A stretch of 64,000 bases of DNA from Caldicellulosiruptor naganoensis (GCF_026914285.1 NZ_CP113864.1:967501-1031500), one strand, 5' to 3'; positions 18,178-27,831 are shown, counted from the stretch's first letter. Notes: generated from the letters alone by a model not told the origin. A program made the numbers and translations.

Positions 18178-19290
18178 GTGGCAAGTGTAAGATTAAAAGG
18201 TGTTTATAAGAGATATCCGGGTGGTGTTACAGCTGTTGCAGATTTCAACCTTGACATTGAAGACAAGGAATTTATAGTTTTAGTTGGACCATCTGGTTGT
18301 GGTAAGACAACAACTCTTAGAATGATTGCAGGGCTTGAAGAGGTCACAGAGGGCGAGATTTATATTGGAGACAGGCTGGTAAATGACGTTCCTCCAAAGG
18401 ACAGAGATATCGCGATGGTTTTCCAGAACTATGCTTTGTATCCACATATGACTGTTTTTGAGAATATGGCATTTGGTCTTAAACTGAGAAAGTTTCCAAA
18501 AGATGAGATAAAGAGACGTGTTTATGAAGCTGCAAAGATCTTAGGTATTGAACACTTACTTGACAGAAAACCAAAGGCTTTATCTGGTGGTCAGAGACAG
18601 AGAGTTGCGTTGGGTCGTGCGATTGTAAGAGAGCCAAAGGTGTTCCTGATGGACGAGCCACTTTCAAACTTGGACGCTAAACTCAGAGTCCAGATGAGAG
18701 CAGAGCTATCTAAGCTTCACAAGAGACTTGGAACAACATTTATATACGTTACACACGACCAGACAGAAGCTATGACAATGGGTACAAGAATTGTTGTTAT
18801 GAAAGATGGATACATTCAACAAGTAGACACTCCACAAGTATTGTATGAGCAACCTGCTAACTTGTTCGTTGCGGGCTTTATTGGTTCACCACAGATGAAC
18901 TTCATTGAGGCAAGAATTGAACAGAAAGATAAGAACCTCTATGTTGTATTTGGTGACAATGCAATTAAACTTCCTGAAGGAAAGGCTAAAAAAGTTGAAG
19001 AGCTTGGCTATGTTGGTAAAGAGGTTATAATGGGTATCAGACCTGAGGACTTACACGATGAAGAAATATTCTTGCAGACAGCTCAGGATGCTGTTGTTGA
19101 TGCTAATGTTGATGTTGTTGAGATGCTTGGTTCTGAGACACTCTTGTATGTAGTTGTTGATGGTCTCAATCTCATTGCAAGAGTTGACCCAAGGTCTAGG
19201 GCAAAGAGTGGAGATAAGATTAAGCTTGCATTTGATGTTAATAAGATTCACCTCTTTGATAAAGAAACAGAAAAGGCTATTGTTCACTAA
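18178..19290 (+). CDS. msmK: ABC transporter ATPase for carbohydrate import (MsmK/MsmX/UgpC type)
   Basis: This encodes 370 residues from GTG 18178, set by AGGAGGTAAAAG. The N-terminal ABC domain has Walker A GPSGCGKTTT (about 36-45), signature LSGGQRQRVALGRAI and Walker B VFLMDEPLSNLD; residues beyond about 240 form the C-terminal TOBE regulatory domain that docks with MalF/G-type permeases. No permease or binding-protein gene is adjacent. Orphan ATPases of this family (MsmX in Bacillus, MsmK in Streptococcus) energise several sugar importers at once, and the isolated location here suggests the same. The CdaR-type regulator follows in its own unit. Confidence 0.9.
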   Translation: MASVRLKGVYKRYPGGVTAVADFNLDIEDKEFIVLVGPSGCGKTTTLRMIAGLEEVTEGEIYIGDRLVNDVPPKDRDIAMVFQNYALYPHMTVFENMAFGLKLRKFPKDEIKRRVYEAAKILGIEHLLDRKPKALSGGQRQRVALGRAIVREPKVFLMDEPLSNLDAKLRVQMRAELSKLHKRLGTTFIYVTHDQTEAMTMGTRIVVMKDGYIQQVDTPQVLYEQPANLFVAGFIGSPQMNFIEARIEQKDKNLYVVFGDNAIKLPEGKAKKVEELGYVGKEVIMGIRPEDLHDEEIFLQTAQDAVVDANVDVVEMLGSETLLYVVVDGLNLIARVDPRSRAKSGDKIKLAFDVNKIHLFDKETEKAIVH

Positions 19291-19305
19291 TAAAAGTCAA
19301 AATAG

Positions 19306-19340
19306 CCCTTGCCAAAATTTCAAAGTGGCAGGGGTTTTTT
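19306..19340 (+). terminator. rho-independent terminator after msmK
   Basis: CCCTTGCCA (19306-19314) pairs with TGGCAGGGG (19326-19334) with one wobble, followed by six T. Confidence 0.88.
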
Positions 19341-19354
19341 GTTTTTAAAAACCT

Positions 19355-19383
19355 TTTACAATTGCAAAGAAAAAAAGTATAAT
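19355..19383 (+). promoter_or_regulatory. putative sigma-A promoter of the CdaR-type regulator
   Basis: TTTACA (19355-19360), 17-base spacer, perfect TATAAT (19378-19383), about 44 bases upstream of the start codon. Confidence 0.65.
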
Positions 19384-19426
19384 AGAGTTATAAAATACTA
19401 TTTGGAAAAGGGTGAGGTATAGCGTT

Positions 19427-20521
19427 ATGATGACACAAAAGGTGATTGATGTATTAGAACAGGCAAAGGATATCATTGAGGATGAATTCGGATATATAGA
19501 GGCTGATGGTAGAGTTGTTTACAGTTCTAACCCGCTTTCTCAAAACAGAATCAACACAGTTGCAATTGACATGATAAAAACAGATACTGACCTTGAAATC
19601 TTTGAAGGACGCACATATAAAGTTTACAGAAGTCAAACCGACACATATGTGCTGTATATAAATAACACAGAACCACACGCTGAGAAGCTTCTTGACATAC
19701 TAAACCTTGTTGTGATGAAAGCAAAAGAGCCAGCTTCTGCTTATGATAAGAAGCTGTTCATAAAAAACCTATTGTACGACAATATACTGCCAGGTGAGAT
19801 TTACACAAAGGCAAGAGAACTTCATATTGCAACAGGTGCTACAAGAGTTGTTTATGCTATATATATTCCAAATGCAAAAGAAATCAAAGATGTCAACATT
19901 GCAGAGGTTTTAACAAGCATCTTTCCAAAGAGTACAAAAGATTTCATAATCCAGCTTGACAATAACATACTTGTGTTCATAAAAGAATTAAAACCAGGTT
20001 CAACTGACGAAGATGCATACAAGGTGGCAAGGATTATACTTGACACTCTCAACTCTGAGCTTCTTTTGAAAGCGTATATTGGAATTGGTTCCATTGTTGA
20101 TGATATAAAAGAACTTTCAATGTCCTACAAAGAAGCTGAAGCAGCGCTTAAAATTGGTTATATCTTTGAAAAGGACAAGTATATAGTAAGCTATCACAAG
20201 CTTGGCCTTGGAAGGCTTATATATCAAATGCCAACAAAACTGTGTGAGATGTTCTTAGAAGAAGTCTTCAAGGATGTGAAACTTTCTGACTTTGACCCAG
20301 AGCTAATACAGACTGTTGAGATGTTCTTTGAGTGCAACTTAAACGTCTCCGAGACAGCAAGGCAACTTTACATCCATAGAAATACATTGGTATACAGGCT
20401 TGATAAGATTGAGAGAATGATAGGTCTTGATTTGAGAAAATTTGAAGATGCTGTCATCTTCAAAATGGCTATGCTTGTAAATCAATACCTTGAGTATACA
20501 AAAGGAAATATCACATTTTGA
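19427..20521 (+). CDS. CdaR/PucR-family transcriptional regulator
   Basis: This encodes 364 residues from ATG 19427 (AAGGGTGAGG upstream; a second ATG follows at once). The N-terminal third has the sugar-diacid-recognition-like sensor character, the middle is a GGDEF-like degenerate region, and the C terminus is the PucR helix-turn-helix: FFECNLNVSETARQLYIHRNTLVYRLDKIERMIGLDLR in two consecutive segments. CdaR proteins typically respond to sugar acids or other carbon signals. Its position directly downstream of the orphan sugar-importer ATPase suggests a role in carbohydrate uptake, but the effector is unknown. Confidence 0.85.
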   Translation: MMTQKVIDVLEQAKDIIEDEFGYIEADGRVVYSSNPLSQNRINTVAIDMIKTDTDLEIFEGRTYKVYRSQTDTYVLYINNTEPHAEKLLDILNLVVMKAKEPASAYDKKLFIKNLLYDNILPGEIYTKARELHIATGATRVVYAIYIPNAKEIKDVNIAEVLTSIFPKSTKDFIIQLDNNILVFIKELKPGSTDEDAYKVARIILDTLNSELLLKAYIGIGSIVDDIKELSMSYKEAEAALKIGYIFEKDKYIVSYHKLGLGRLIYQMPTKLCEMFLEEVFKDVKLSDFDPELIQTVEMFFECNLNVSETARQLYIHRNTLVYRLDKIERMIGLDLRKFEDAVIFKMAMLVNQYLEYTKGNITF

Positions 20522-20543
20522 AGAATATTGCAGGTGAATTTAA

Positions 20544-21263
20544 ATGGTAAAATTTATAAATGTGAGCAAAAGATACCCAAATGGGGTACTTGCTCTGTGT
20601 GATGTAAACCTGACAATAGAAAAAGGTGAGTTTGTATTTTTGGTAGGTTCAAGTGGTGCGGGGAAATCTACATTGATAAAGCTTCTTTTGAAAGAGATTG
20701 ACCCAACCGAAGGAGAGATAATTGTTGGAGAGTACAATCTAAATAAACTTACCAAGAAAGAAATACCTTATTACAGAAGAAAAATTGGTATTGTATTTCA
20801 GGACTTTAGGCTTTTGCCAAACAAGACGGTATATGAAAATGTTGAGTTTGCTATGCAAATAACAGGAGCACCTTCAAAGCTTATCAGAAGGCAAGTTCCT
20901 TTTGTACTGTCGCTTGTTGGGCTTGCGCACAAGGCAAAGTGTTACCCGCACGAGCTGTCTGGTGGTGAGCAGCAGCGGGTTGCCTTGGCGCGAGCAATTG
21001 TCAACAAGCCAACTTTACTGATTGCTGATGAACCAACTGGAAATCTTGATCCTGATACCTCGTGGGAAATAATGAGACTTTTAGAGGATATAAATAAAAG
21101 GGGTACAACAGTATTGGTTGCAACACATGCAAAAGAGATTGTAGATAGTATGAGAAAAAGAGTTGTTGCAATTGAAAACGGCAGAATTGTCAAAGATCAG
21201 ACTAAAGGAGTTTACAGCTATGAGACTTCAGACAATCAAGTACTTTTGCAAAGATGGATTTAA
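20544..21263 (+). CDS. ftsE: cell division ATP-binding protein FtsE
   Basis: This encodes 239 residues from ATG 20544. It is a compact ABC ATPase with Walker [14 protein letters not shown]-loop [16 protein letters not shown] (the FRLLP segment is typical of FtsE), signature [16 protein letters not shown] and Walker [16 protein letters not shown]. FtsE with FtsX transmits ATP hydrolysis across the membrane to activate peptidoglycan hydrolases. Its last 44 bases overlap ftsX. Confidence 0.95.
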   Translation: MVKFINVSKRYPNGVLALCDVNLTIEKGEFVFLVGSSGAGKSTLIKLLLKEIDPTEGEIIVGEYNLNKLTKKEIPYYRRKIGIVFQDFRLLPNKTVYENVEFAMQITGAPSKLIRRQVPFVLSLVGLAHKAKCYPHELSGGEQQRVALARAIVNKPTLLIADEPTGNLDPDTSWEIMRLLEDINKRGTTVLVATHAKEIVDSMRKRVVAIENGRIVKDQTKGVYSYETSDNQVLLQRWI

Positions 21264-22104
21264 GAATATATTTTTAAACAAAACTATGGCTGCTGCTTCT
21301 ATTTCAATTGTAGTAGCAGCCTTAACTGTAGTTGGCATATTCATTGCGATTGGACTTAATTTGGAATATATTGCGCAGCAAATAGAAAAGACTGTTGATA
21401 TAAGGGTAATTCTCCAAAAAGGGCAAGAAGATAAAGTTCCTATATTAGAAGAATTTTTGAGAAAAAATGCCTATGTTCAAAGCTTTGAATATATAAGTCC
21501 AGAGATGGCGCTTGAAGATTTTAAGAAAAAGCTTGGGAAAAATTCTTTTCTTTTAGAAGGGCTTGAAAAAGACAATCCGCTGCGGGGTTATTTTATTGTA
21601 AGACCTGTAAAGTTAGAGTACACAAAGGGTCTTGCAAAACAGTTAGAAACTTTAGAAGGGATTGACCAGGTTTACTTTCCTTCTCAGACAGTTGACAAGC
21701 TAAAGAGGATAATAAAAATATTGAACATCTTTTGTATAGCGTTGATTTTAGGGCTGTACATAATAGCAATATTTATAATAGCGAATACCATAAAGATTAC
21801 ACTTTTTGCAAGAAGAAGGGAAATTTCAATAATGAGATATATTGGTGCGACAAATAGGTTTATAAGTGGTCCCTTTGTAGTAGAAGGTTTTATAATTGGA
21901 ATACTGGGGGCAACTTTTGCATATGCTATAGTGCTTTTAATATACCATTACTCGATAAAATATCTCTCACAAACAATTACCTTTGTAGACTTTGTAAATA
22001 TCTCTACTTATAAGTACAAGATATTAGGGTTGTTTATTCTAACTGGAAGTATGGTTGGTATTTTAGGAAGTCTAATTTCGCTAAGAAGATATCTCAAAGC
22101 TTAA
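21220..22104 (+). CDS. ftsX: cell division permease-like protein FtsX
   Basis: This encodes 294 residues from ATG 21220, chosen because AAAGGAG lies just upstream and the protein then begins with the expected cytoplasmic tail ([20 protein letters not shown]). Topology fits FtsX: a first membrane helix (about 25-48), an extracellular loop (about 50-165) that would contact the hydrolase activator, then three helices in the C-terminal FtsX domain with ARRREISIMRYIGATNRFI between them. The downstream LytM protein is the likely partner. Confidence 0.95.
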   Translation: MRLQTIKYFCKDGFKNIFLNKTMAAASISIVVAALTVVGIFIAIGLNLEYIAQQIEKTVDIRVILQKGQEDKVPILEEFLRKNAYVQSFEYISPEMALEDFKKKLGKNSFLLEGLEKDNPLRGYFIVRPVKLEYTKGLAKQLETLEGIDQVYFPSQTVDKLKRIIKILNIFCIALILGLYIIAIFIIANTIKITLFARRREISIMRYIGATNRFISGPFVVEGFIIGILGATFAYAIVLLIYHYSIKYLSQTITFVDFVNISTYKYKILGLFILTGSMVGILGSLISLRRYLKA

Positions 22105-22137
22105 AATGGCCTCTTTTTCCTGAGAAGGAGGTTTTTT

Positions 22138-23280
22138 ATGTTGATGAGAAAATTTAAGACTGTGGCCTTAGTTTTGATTTTTGTGTTGCTTTTTGAAAGT
22201 GCTATTTCTGATACACTAAAAGATTATCAGAATAAACTCAAGTCTGTTGAAAAAAACAAAAAAAAGACTCAGCAAAAAATTGCTGAAATAGAAAATAAAC
22301 AGCAACAGATTTTAGATCAGATAGATGATATTGATAGGGAGATTGACAAAACAAAAAGCCAAATTGATTTGTTAAAAAACAATATCCTCATTGTTGAGAA
22401 CAGGATTAAACATACCCAAGAGCAACTTCAACTTGAGCAGGCAAAAAAGGAGGCATATTACCAAAAGTTCAAAGACAGAATCAGAGCAATATATGAGATG
22501 AACAATGTTTCGGTTTCGTATATAGAGATTTTGCTTGACTCGAAAAATTTGTCTGACTTTTTTACGAGAATGTATCTTTTTAACGATATAATTGAGTATG
22601 ATAAGCAAATACTAAATGAGTATACAAAATCTATTGAGAATATAAAAAAGAAAAAGGCAGAATTAGTTTTGCTAAGACAAGATTTGAATAACAAAAAAGC
22701 AGAACTTGAAAAATATCAAAATTCGCTCATTGCTGAGCAACAAGAAAAGAAGAAGCTTTTGTCTGACTTAGAAAAAGAGCAGGACAAGTTAGAAAATATG
22801 CTTGATGAACTGGAAAGAGTTTCGAATGAACTTTCCAAAAAAATAAAAGAGATTTTGGCAAGACAAAAGACAAAGCGAATATATTCAGGTGGAAAGCTTT
22901 TATGGCCACTTGAGGGTTACTATGATATATCATCATATTTTGGGATGAGATTTCATCCTATTTTGAAAAAGAACAAGATGCATACAGGGATTGACATTGC
23001 TGCACCTTATGGTACAAGGGTTTTAGCAGCAGCTGATGGCGATGTGATTTTAGCTGGATGGGTTTCTGGATATGGGAAAACTATTATTTTAGACAATGGA
23101 AGTGGCATTAGCACGCTTTATGCTCATCTTTCTTCAATAAATGTCTCTGTCGGGCAAAAGGTAAAAAAAGGTGAGTGTATAGGGAATGTGGGTTCAACAG
23201 GGTATTCAACAGGTCCACACCTTCATTTTGAAGTGAGAATCAACGGCGATGTTGTCGACCCATTGAATTATCTGAAATAA
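22138..23280 (+). CDS. secreted coiled-coil LytM/M23 peptidase, EnvC-like hydrolase activator
   Basis: This encodes 380 residues with a GGAGG site. Order: N-terminal signal or anchor (about 4-24), two long coiled-coil stretches (about 26-110 and 155-240) rich in Lys, Glu and Gln, and a C-terminal M23 domain (about 255-378). The zinc ligands appear intact (HTGID and HLHFE), so unlike many EnvC proteins it may itself cut peptide cross-links. Its place directly behind ftsEX matches the PcsB/CwlO/EnvC logic, in which FtsX binds the coiled coil and ATP turnover releases the enzyme domain. Confidence 0.9.
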   Translation: MLMRKFKTVALVLIFVLLFESAISDTLKDYQNKLKSVEKNKKKTQQKIAEIENKQQQILDQIDDIDREIDKTKSQIDLLKNNILIVENRIKHTQEQLQLEQAKKEAYYQKFKDRIRAIYEMNNVSVSYIEILLDSKNLSDFFTRMYLFNDIIEYDKQILNEYTKSIENIKKKKAELVLLRQDLNNKKAELEKYQNSLIAEQQEKKKLLSDLEKEQDKLENMLDELERVSNELSKKIKEILARQKTKRIYSGGKLLWPLEGYYDISSYFGMRFHPILKKNKMHTGIDIAAPYGTRVLAAADGDVILAGWVSGYGKTIILDNGSGISTLYAHLSSINVSVGQKVKKGECIGNVGSTGYSTGPHLHFEVRINGDVVDPLNYLK

Positions 23281-23295
23281 GGGGCTGAAGAAAAC

Positions 23296-24474
23296 ATGAA
23301 AAAAAGACTCAATACTATAGCAATAATTTTGATAACTGCAGTGGCAACATACATTTTTACAACATATCTTTACTTTGGAAGTCCACTTTATGCCAACAAT
23401 TTAGTGGCAAATCCTAAGCTTTCTAAAGTCATTTGGCTTTTAAAAAAGTATTACTATGAACCAAAAGATTTAAACGACCAAAAGCTAATAGATGGTGCCA
23501 TTGACGGAATTGCTGCGAGTGTAGATGACCCATACACCGAGTACTTTACAAAAAAAGAATTTGACGAGTTTATGATTCAGAGCAAAGGAACATACTTTGG
23601 AATTGGTGTCACAATAGAGCCAGGCGAGCATTATATTGAAGTTGTAACTCCGTTTGAAGGCTCACCTGCATATAAGGCAGGTATTAAACCAGGTGATAAG
23701 ATTATAAGAGTAAACGGTATTAATCTCACTGCGAAGGATATTGACAAGGCAGAAAGTCTTATGAGAGGGCCAAAAGGCACACCAGTTACTGTCACAATTC
23801 TTCGAGATGGGAGTTCAAAACCAATAGATTTTAAGATAATCAGAGATGAAATAAAGATAAAGACAGTGAGTAGCAAAATCTTTAACAATACCATAGGGTA
23901 TATAAAGATAACAAACTTTGACGAAAACACTCCACAAGATTTTATGAACGCATATGACAAGTTAAAGAGTTCAGGCTGCAAAGGACTTATTATTGACCTT
24001 AGATTTAACCCAGGTGGACTTTTGGAGTCTGTTGTTGATGTTGCAAGCAACTTTCTCAAAAAAGGACAGCTTATAGTCTATCTTAAGGATAGATACAATA
24101 ACAAGCAGTATTTTAAATCATATAAAAATGGAGATACTGTAACACCTCTTGTTGTCTTGACAAATAGATATTCAGCCTCTGCTTCAGAGATTTTAGCCGG
24201 ATGTTTAAAGGACCAAAAAAGAGCTAAAATTGTAGGTGAGAAGACTTTTGGAAAAGGTGTAGTTCAACAGGTATTTGAACTTGGTGATGGGTCAGCAATA
24301 AAGATAACAGTTAGTCAATACTTGCTTCCAAGCGGTGCATATATCAACAAGAAAGGGATAAAACCTGACATTCAGGTTTTACAGCCAAAAGAGTATCAGG
24401 ACAAAATGAACGTGCCACTGAATAAGGACTTGCAGCTTAAAAAGGCAATTGAAATTCTAAAAAGTAGTATTTGA
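23296..24474 (+). CDS. C-terminal processing peptidase (S41, CtpA/CtpB)
   Basis: This encodes 392 residues. An N-terminal membrane anchor (about 7-25) is followed by the PDZ domain (about 98-185, GIGVTIEPGEHYIEVVTPFE then AGIKPGDKIIRVNG) and the S41 catalytic core. The Ser/Lys dyad is visible as NRYSASASEILAG (Ser about 295) and KTFGKGVVQ (Lys about 320), with the oxyanion-side segment GLIIDLRFNPGG. Such proteases trim or activate other envelope proteins; in Bacillus CtpB acts in the SpoIVFB checkpoint. Here it follows the LytM protein and precedes a PDZ membrane protein, as near ftsEX in Bacillus. Confidence 0.93.
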   Translation: MKKRLNTIAIILITAVATYIFTTYLYFGSPLYANNLVANPKLSKVIWLLKKYYYEPKDLNDQKLIDGAIDGIAASVDDPYTEYFTKKEFDEFMIQSKGTYFGIGVTIEPGEHYIEVVTPFEGSPAYKAGIKPGDKIIRVNGINLTAKDIDKAESLMRGPKGTPVTVTILRDGSSKPIDFKIIRDEIKIKTVSSKIFNNTIGYIKITNFDENTPQDFMNAYDKLKSSGCKGLIIDLRFNPGGLLESVVDVASNFLKKGQLIVYLKDRYNNKQYFKSYKNGDTVTPLVVLTNRYSASASEILAGCLKDQKRAKIVGEKTFGKGVVQQVFELGDGSAIKITVSQYLLPSGAYINKKGIKPDIQVLQPKEYQDKMNVPLNKDLQLKKAIEILKSSI

Positions 24475-24494
24475 GAAGATTTGAGGTGCAGTTT

Positions 24495-25790
24495 ATGTTT
24501 AAGTTTTTCTGGCAGATATTTGAGCTAACAGGGCTTAACATATTTAGCCTTCTTTTTAGTTGGAATTTCTGGGTAATAATTATTTTAATAGCGTTTTTAT
24601 ACAAAAGAGAGCAAGAATTTGAGCAAAATGTGTTGGGCTATAATCGTAGGACATTAATTTACAAAGTGATTGAGTCGTCTATTGCAGGGCTTGTAGGTGG
24701 GTATATAGTGAGCTTAATTGTTCTATTTTTTGGAATAGTGGTTGATGTAGATAGCTTTCTTTATCTTTGGTATATTGCATTGATTCTTGCTCTTATAAAT
24801 CCAAGGTATCTTTGTTTTTCATATTCAGCAGGAATTATTTCAATAGTATCTTTGATATTTAAAAAACCAGCTGTAGATATTTCTGGGATACTATTAATTG
24901 TTGCAATTTTGCATTTTGTTGAGAGTCTTTTAATATTTTTAGACGGTTTCAGAGGGGCAATACCTGTTGTAATAAAACGAAGAAAAAAGGACGAATCTAC
25001 TGGGTATTTAGATAACCATTCGATTACAGGCGCTTACCTTATGCAAAGGTTTTGGGCTATTCCGATGGTTATTATTGCGCTTAACTTTCAGGTATCTGCA
25101 CCCACAGTAAAGATTAATTTGTTTGAACCTTCATGGTGGCCTTTGTTCAAACCCCAGCAGGTAACTCCTACTACTTTGCTTCTTTTGACACCTATTGTAG
25201 CAGCACTTGGTTATGGCGATTTGGCTGTTTCTGATGAGCCACATGTGATTAGCAAAAAGAGTGCGTTTACCTTAAGTATATTTAGCATTGTACTTTTTGT
25301 TTTAAGTGCACTTTCATATAGAATCTATGCTTTTAAATGGATTGCAGCTTTGTTTGCACCTATTGCTCATGAGAGCATAATACTTTTTCAGCAAAAAAAG
25401 CAAAAAGAGGGAAAATCAATATTTGAGGCAGAGGAGAATACAATTAAGGTGTTGTATGTTGAAGAAAATAGCGTTGCTGAAAAGATGGGAATTAGACCGG
25501 GTGACACATTGATTTCTATAAATGGTGTTTTAATTCAATCAGAAAACGAACTTGAGAGGATATTTTCAGATGCACAGATTTATATGTGGGTGAAGGTAAA
25601 GGATAAAAGAGGGAAAATTAAAGAGCTTTACTATCAGGACTATGAAAATGGGATAAGAAACCTTGGTATAATAGTCATTACCAAAAATGTGATGCCAAAC
25701 TATGAAATTGACACTGAGGGTTATTTTATATTTATTAAAAGTATAGCCAGCAAAATAAAAAGGTTTTTGTTCAATAATAAAGGAACCTAA
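24495..25790 (+). CDS. polytopic membrane protein with C-terminal PDZ domain, MinJ-like
   Basis: This encodes about 431 residues from ATG 24495, with TTTGAGGTG upstream; a TTG at 24471 is less likely. Seven or eight hydrophobic helices occupy residues about 1-310, followed by a cytoplasmic or peripheral PDZ domain (IKVLYVEENSVAEKMGIRPG then DTLISINGVLIQSENELE). In Bacillus subtilis the ctpB neighbourhood near ftsEX carries minJ, which has the same helix-then-PDZ layout and links DivIVA to MinD. Shared topology and synteny suggest a MinJ-like topological factor; sequence identity was not tested. Confidence 0.7.
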   Translation: MFKFFWQIFELTGLNIFSLLFSWNFWVIIILIAFLYKREQEFEQNVLGYNRRTLIYKVIESSIAGLVGGYIVSLIVLFFGIVVDVDSFLYLWYIALILALINPRYLCFSYSAGIISIVSLIFKKPAVDISGILLIVAILHFVESLLIFLDGFRGAIPVVIKRRKKDESTGYLDNHSITGAYLMQRFWAIPMVIIALNFQVSAPTVKINLFEPSWWPLFKPQQVTPTTLLLLTPIVAALGYGDLAVSDEPHVISKKSAFTLSIFSIVLFVLSALSYRIYAFKWIAALFAPIAHESIILFQQKKQKEGKSIFEAEENTIKVLYVEENSVAEKMGIRPGDTLISINGVLIQSENELERIFSDAQIYMWVKVKDKRGKIKELYYQDYENGIRNLGIIVITKNVMPNYEIDTEGYFIFIKSIASKIKRFLFNNKGT

Positions 25791-25826
25791 AAAAGTTACT
25801 TTTAAAACGCTTTACAAAGAAAATGA

Positions 25827-25870
25827 GGGCAAGGCTAAATTCAAAGTAGCTTTGCCCTTTAATTTTTTGT
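25827..25870 (+). terminator. rho-independent terminator after the ftsEX operon
   Basis: GGGCAAGGCTA (25827-25837) pairs with TAGCTTTGCCC (25847-25857) with one wobble, followed by TTTAATTTTTT. It may also have served the convergent small gene before the IS inserted. Confidence 0.85.
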
Positions 25871-25885
25871 CTTTGCCAAGTAATC

Positions 25886-25929
25886 AATTATGATAGCAGC
25901 TGCTAACCCTTCTTATGAATATGTAAAGT
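25886..25929. repeat. 44-bp target-site duplication, left copy
   Basis: These 44 bases abut the left end of IS copy 1 and recur without mismatch at 27912-27955 next to its right end. IS1634-type elements are known for long, variable target duplications. Perfect identity points to a recent insertion. Confidence 0.92.
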
Positions 25930-26069
25930 CTTGACTTTGTCAGTTAAGAGGTGTTTTTGAGCTAACAAAAAATAACAAAGTCTTAATTTATGCGGGTTTC
26001 AAGAAGAGAAAAATAAAAAATTTTAAAAAATGTAGGGACAAATTTTAGCTTAATATATACTGAATTTGC

Positions 26070-26098
26070 TTGACTTTTTAAATATTTTGTGGTACAAT
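26070..26098 (+). promoter_or_regulatory. transposase promoter of IS copy 1
   Basis: TTGACT (26070-26075), 17 bases, TACAAT (26093-26098), about 30 bases upstream of the transposase start. Confidence 0.65.
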
Positions 26099-26127
26099 AT
26101 AACAAACTATCTTCAAGGAGTTGCCAT

Positions 26128-27831
26128 ATGTTTGTCAAAATTACTAATGCTGGCGGTTATCAGTATGTTAGGTTAGTCGAAAATTACCGTGAAAATGGTA
26201 AAGTAAAGCAAAGAGTACTATTTAACTTTGGTAGACTTGATATTCTCAAAGATGACCCCGCTTTTAAAAACATTGTAAAAAAACTATCTGATATTGTCGC
26301 TGAAACAACTACTGAGAATGCAAAAGCTGTTACTATTGAATCTGAAGAAGATATTTTGGATGCAGTTGTAAAAAACTGGGGATACATTGTATACAGAAAG
26401 TTATGGCAGGAGCTTGAAATTGATAAGTTTTTAAAAGGGAAAGCAGCAAAAGAGAGAAAGATAAAATTTGATGTAGACAAAGTAAGTTTTTTAATGACCA
26501 TACAGAGATTGATAGAGCCAATGAGCAAACTAAGAACTTATCATCAGAGAAGCAAATATTTTGGATTTGAAGAGGATATAGATTTGAATCAATTGTACAG
26601 GTGTTTAGATTTTCTTGACAGTGTAAAAGAAGATTTAGAGACATACCTGTATCAGAGAAATAAAGACTTATTTAAGATGGTAGTTGATGTAGTGTTTTAT
26701 GATGTGACGACAATATACTTTGAGAGTTGTAGAGCGGATGAACTTAAAAATTTTGGGTTTAGCAAAGACAACAAGGTAAATGAAGTGCAAGTTGTATTAG
26801 GGCTTTTGGTGGACAAAGAAGGCAGACCGATAGGGTATGAACTTTTTCCTGGTAATACGATAGATAGCAAGACGATGGTAAAGATACTGAGGAAGCTGAA
26901 GGAAAAATTTAGTATAGATAAGATAATAATAGTAGCAGACAAAGGGCTTAACAGCAGAATAAATTTAAAGATGATAAAAGAAGCTGGGTACGACTATATA
27001 GTAGCAAGCAGATTAAAGAATGCAAGTAAAGAAATTTTAGATGAAGTTTTTAATGAAGAAGGATATAAAAGACTTGATGGCAAAAGATGTTTGAATGCTG
27101 AAGAAATTTATGGTGATGAATTCAAATATAAGGTATTGGAAAGAACAAATATTGTCAAGGATGAAGAGGGTAAAGAGTTCAAAATAGAAGAGAATTTGAT
27201 AATAACGTATTCAAGCAAGAGAGCCAAGAAAGACAAAGAAGACAGAGAGAGATTGGTAAGAAAAGCCAAAGAGCTTTTAGAGAACAAAGGAAGCATAACA
27301 GCCTTAGAAAAGAAAGGTGCAAGGAAATATTTGAAGAAGAAATCAAAATCAGAAGAATATGTATTGGATGAGGAAGCGATAAAACGAGATGAGAAATTTG
27401 ACGGTTATTATGCAATTCAAACGAGCAAAAAGGATATGGATGTAGAAGAGGTTTTAGGAGCATATCACGATTTATGGAAGATAGAACAGTCATTCAGAGT
27501 AATGAAAAGCTGTTTAGAAGTGCGACCGATATATCACTTTACAGAAAGCAGAATAAAAGGACATTTTGTGATATGTTTTTTGGCATTTTTACTGCAAAGG
27601 ACATTGGAATATATTTTGAGGAGAAAAGGTAAAGGAATAAGTAGTGAAAGGATAATGGAAGCAATATATTCAATGAACTTTTTTGAAATAGAGATAAAAG
27701 GGAAGAAATATTTGATAAAGCAAAAAATTGAGGGAGAAGCTGGAGATATACTGAATGTAATGAAGATAAAGGGTCCAAAAAACTTCATGACATATGAGGA
27801 AGGCTTAGAATTTATTGGTATTAGCAAATGA
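26128..27831 (+). CDS. IS1634-family transposase, copy 1
   Basis: This encodes 567 residues from ATG 26128 (AAGGAG eight bases upstream), starting MFVKITNAGGYQYVRLVENY. It is a DDE-type enzyme of the IS4-related group: the first catalytic Asp is likely in VDVVFYDVTTIYFES, the second in IIIVADKGLNSRINL, and the Glu in DLWKIEQSFRVMKSCLEVRP (the YREK-like region), followed by the hydrophobic ESRIKGHFVICFLAFLLQRTLE characteristic of IS1634. The frame is uninterrupted, so it looks active. It differs from copy 2 by scattered substitutions. Confidence 0.92.
   Translation: MFVKITNAGGYQYVRLVENYRENGKVKQRVLFNFGRLDILKDDPAFKNIVKKLSDIVAETTTENAKAVTIESEEDILDAVVKNWGYIVYRKLWQELEIDKFLKGKAAKERKIKFDVDKVSFLMTIQRLIEPMSKLRTYHQRSKYFGFEEDIDLNQLYRCLDFLDSVKEDLETYLYQRNKDLFKMVVDVVFYDVTTIYFESCRADELKNFGFSKDNKVNEVQVVLGLLVDKEGRPIGYELFPGNTIDSKTMVKILRKLKEKFSIDKIIIVADKGLNSRINLKMIKEAGYDYIVASRLKNASKEILDEVFNEEGYKRLDGKRCLNAEEIYGDEFKYKVLERTNIVKDEEGKEFKIEENLIITYSSKRAKKDKEDRERLVRKAKELLENKGSITALEKKGARKYLKKKSKSEEYVLDEEAIKRDEKFDGYYAIQTSKKDMDVEEVLGAYHDLWKIEQSFRVMKSCLEVRPIYHFTESRIKGHFVICFLAFLLQRTLEYILRRKGKGISSERIMEAIYSMNFFEIEIKGKKYLIKQKIEGEAGDILNVMKIKGPKNFMTYEEGLEFIGISK

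Noticed and set aside
23631-24059. Minus-strand frame of 142 codons opposite the Ctp gene
   Set aside because: Complement of a highly conserved protease frame, with a hydrophobic shadow composition and no start signals.
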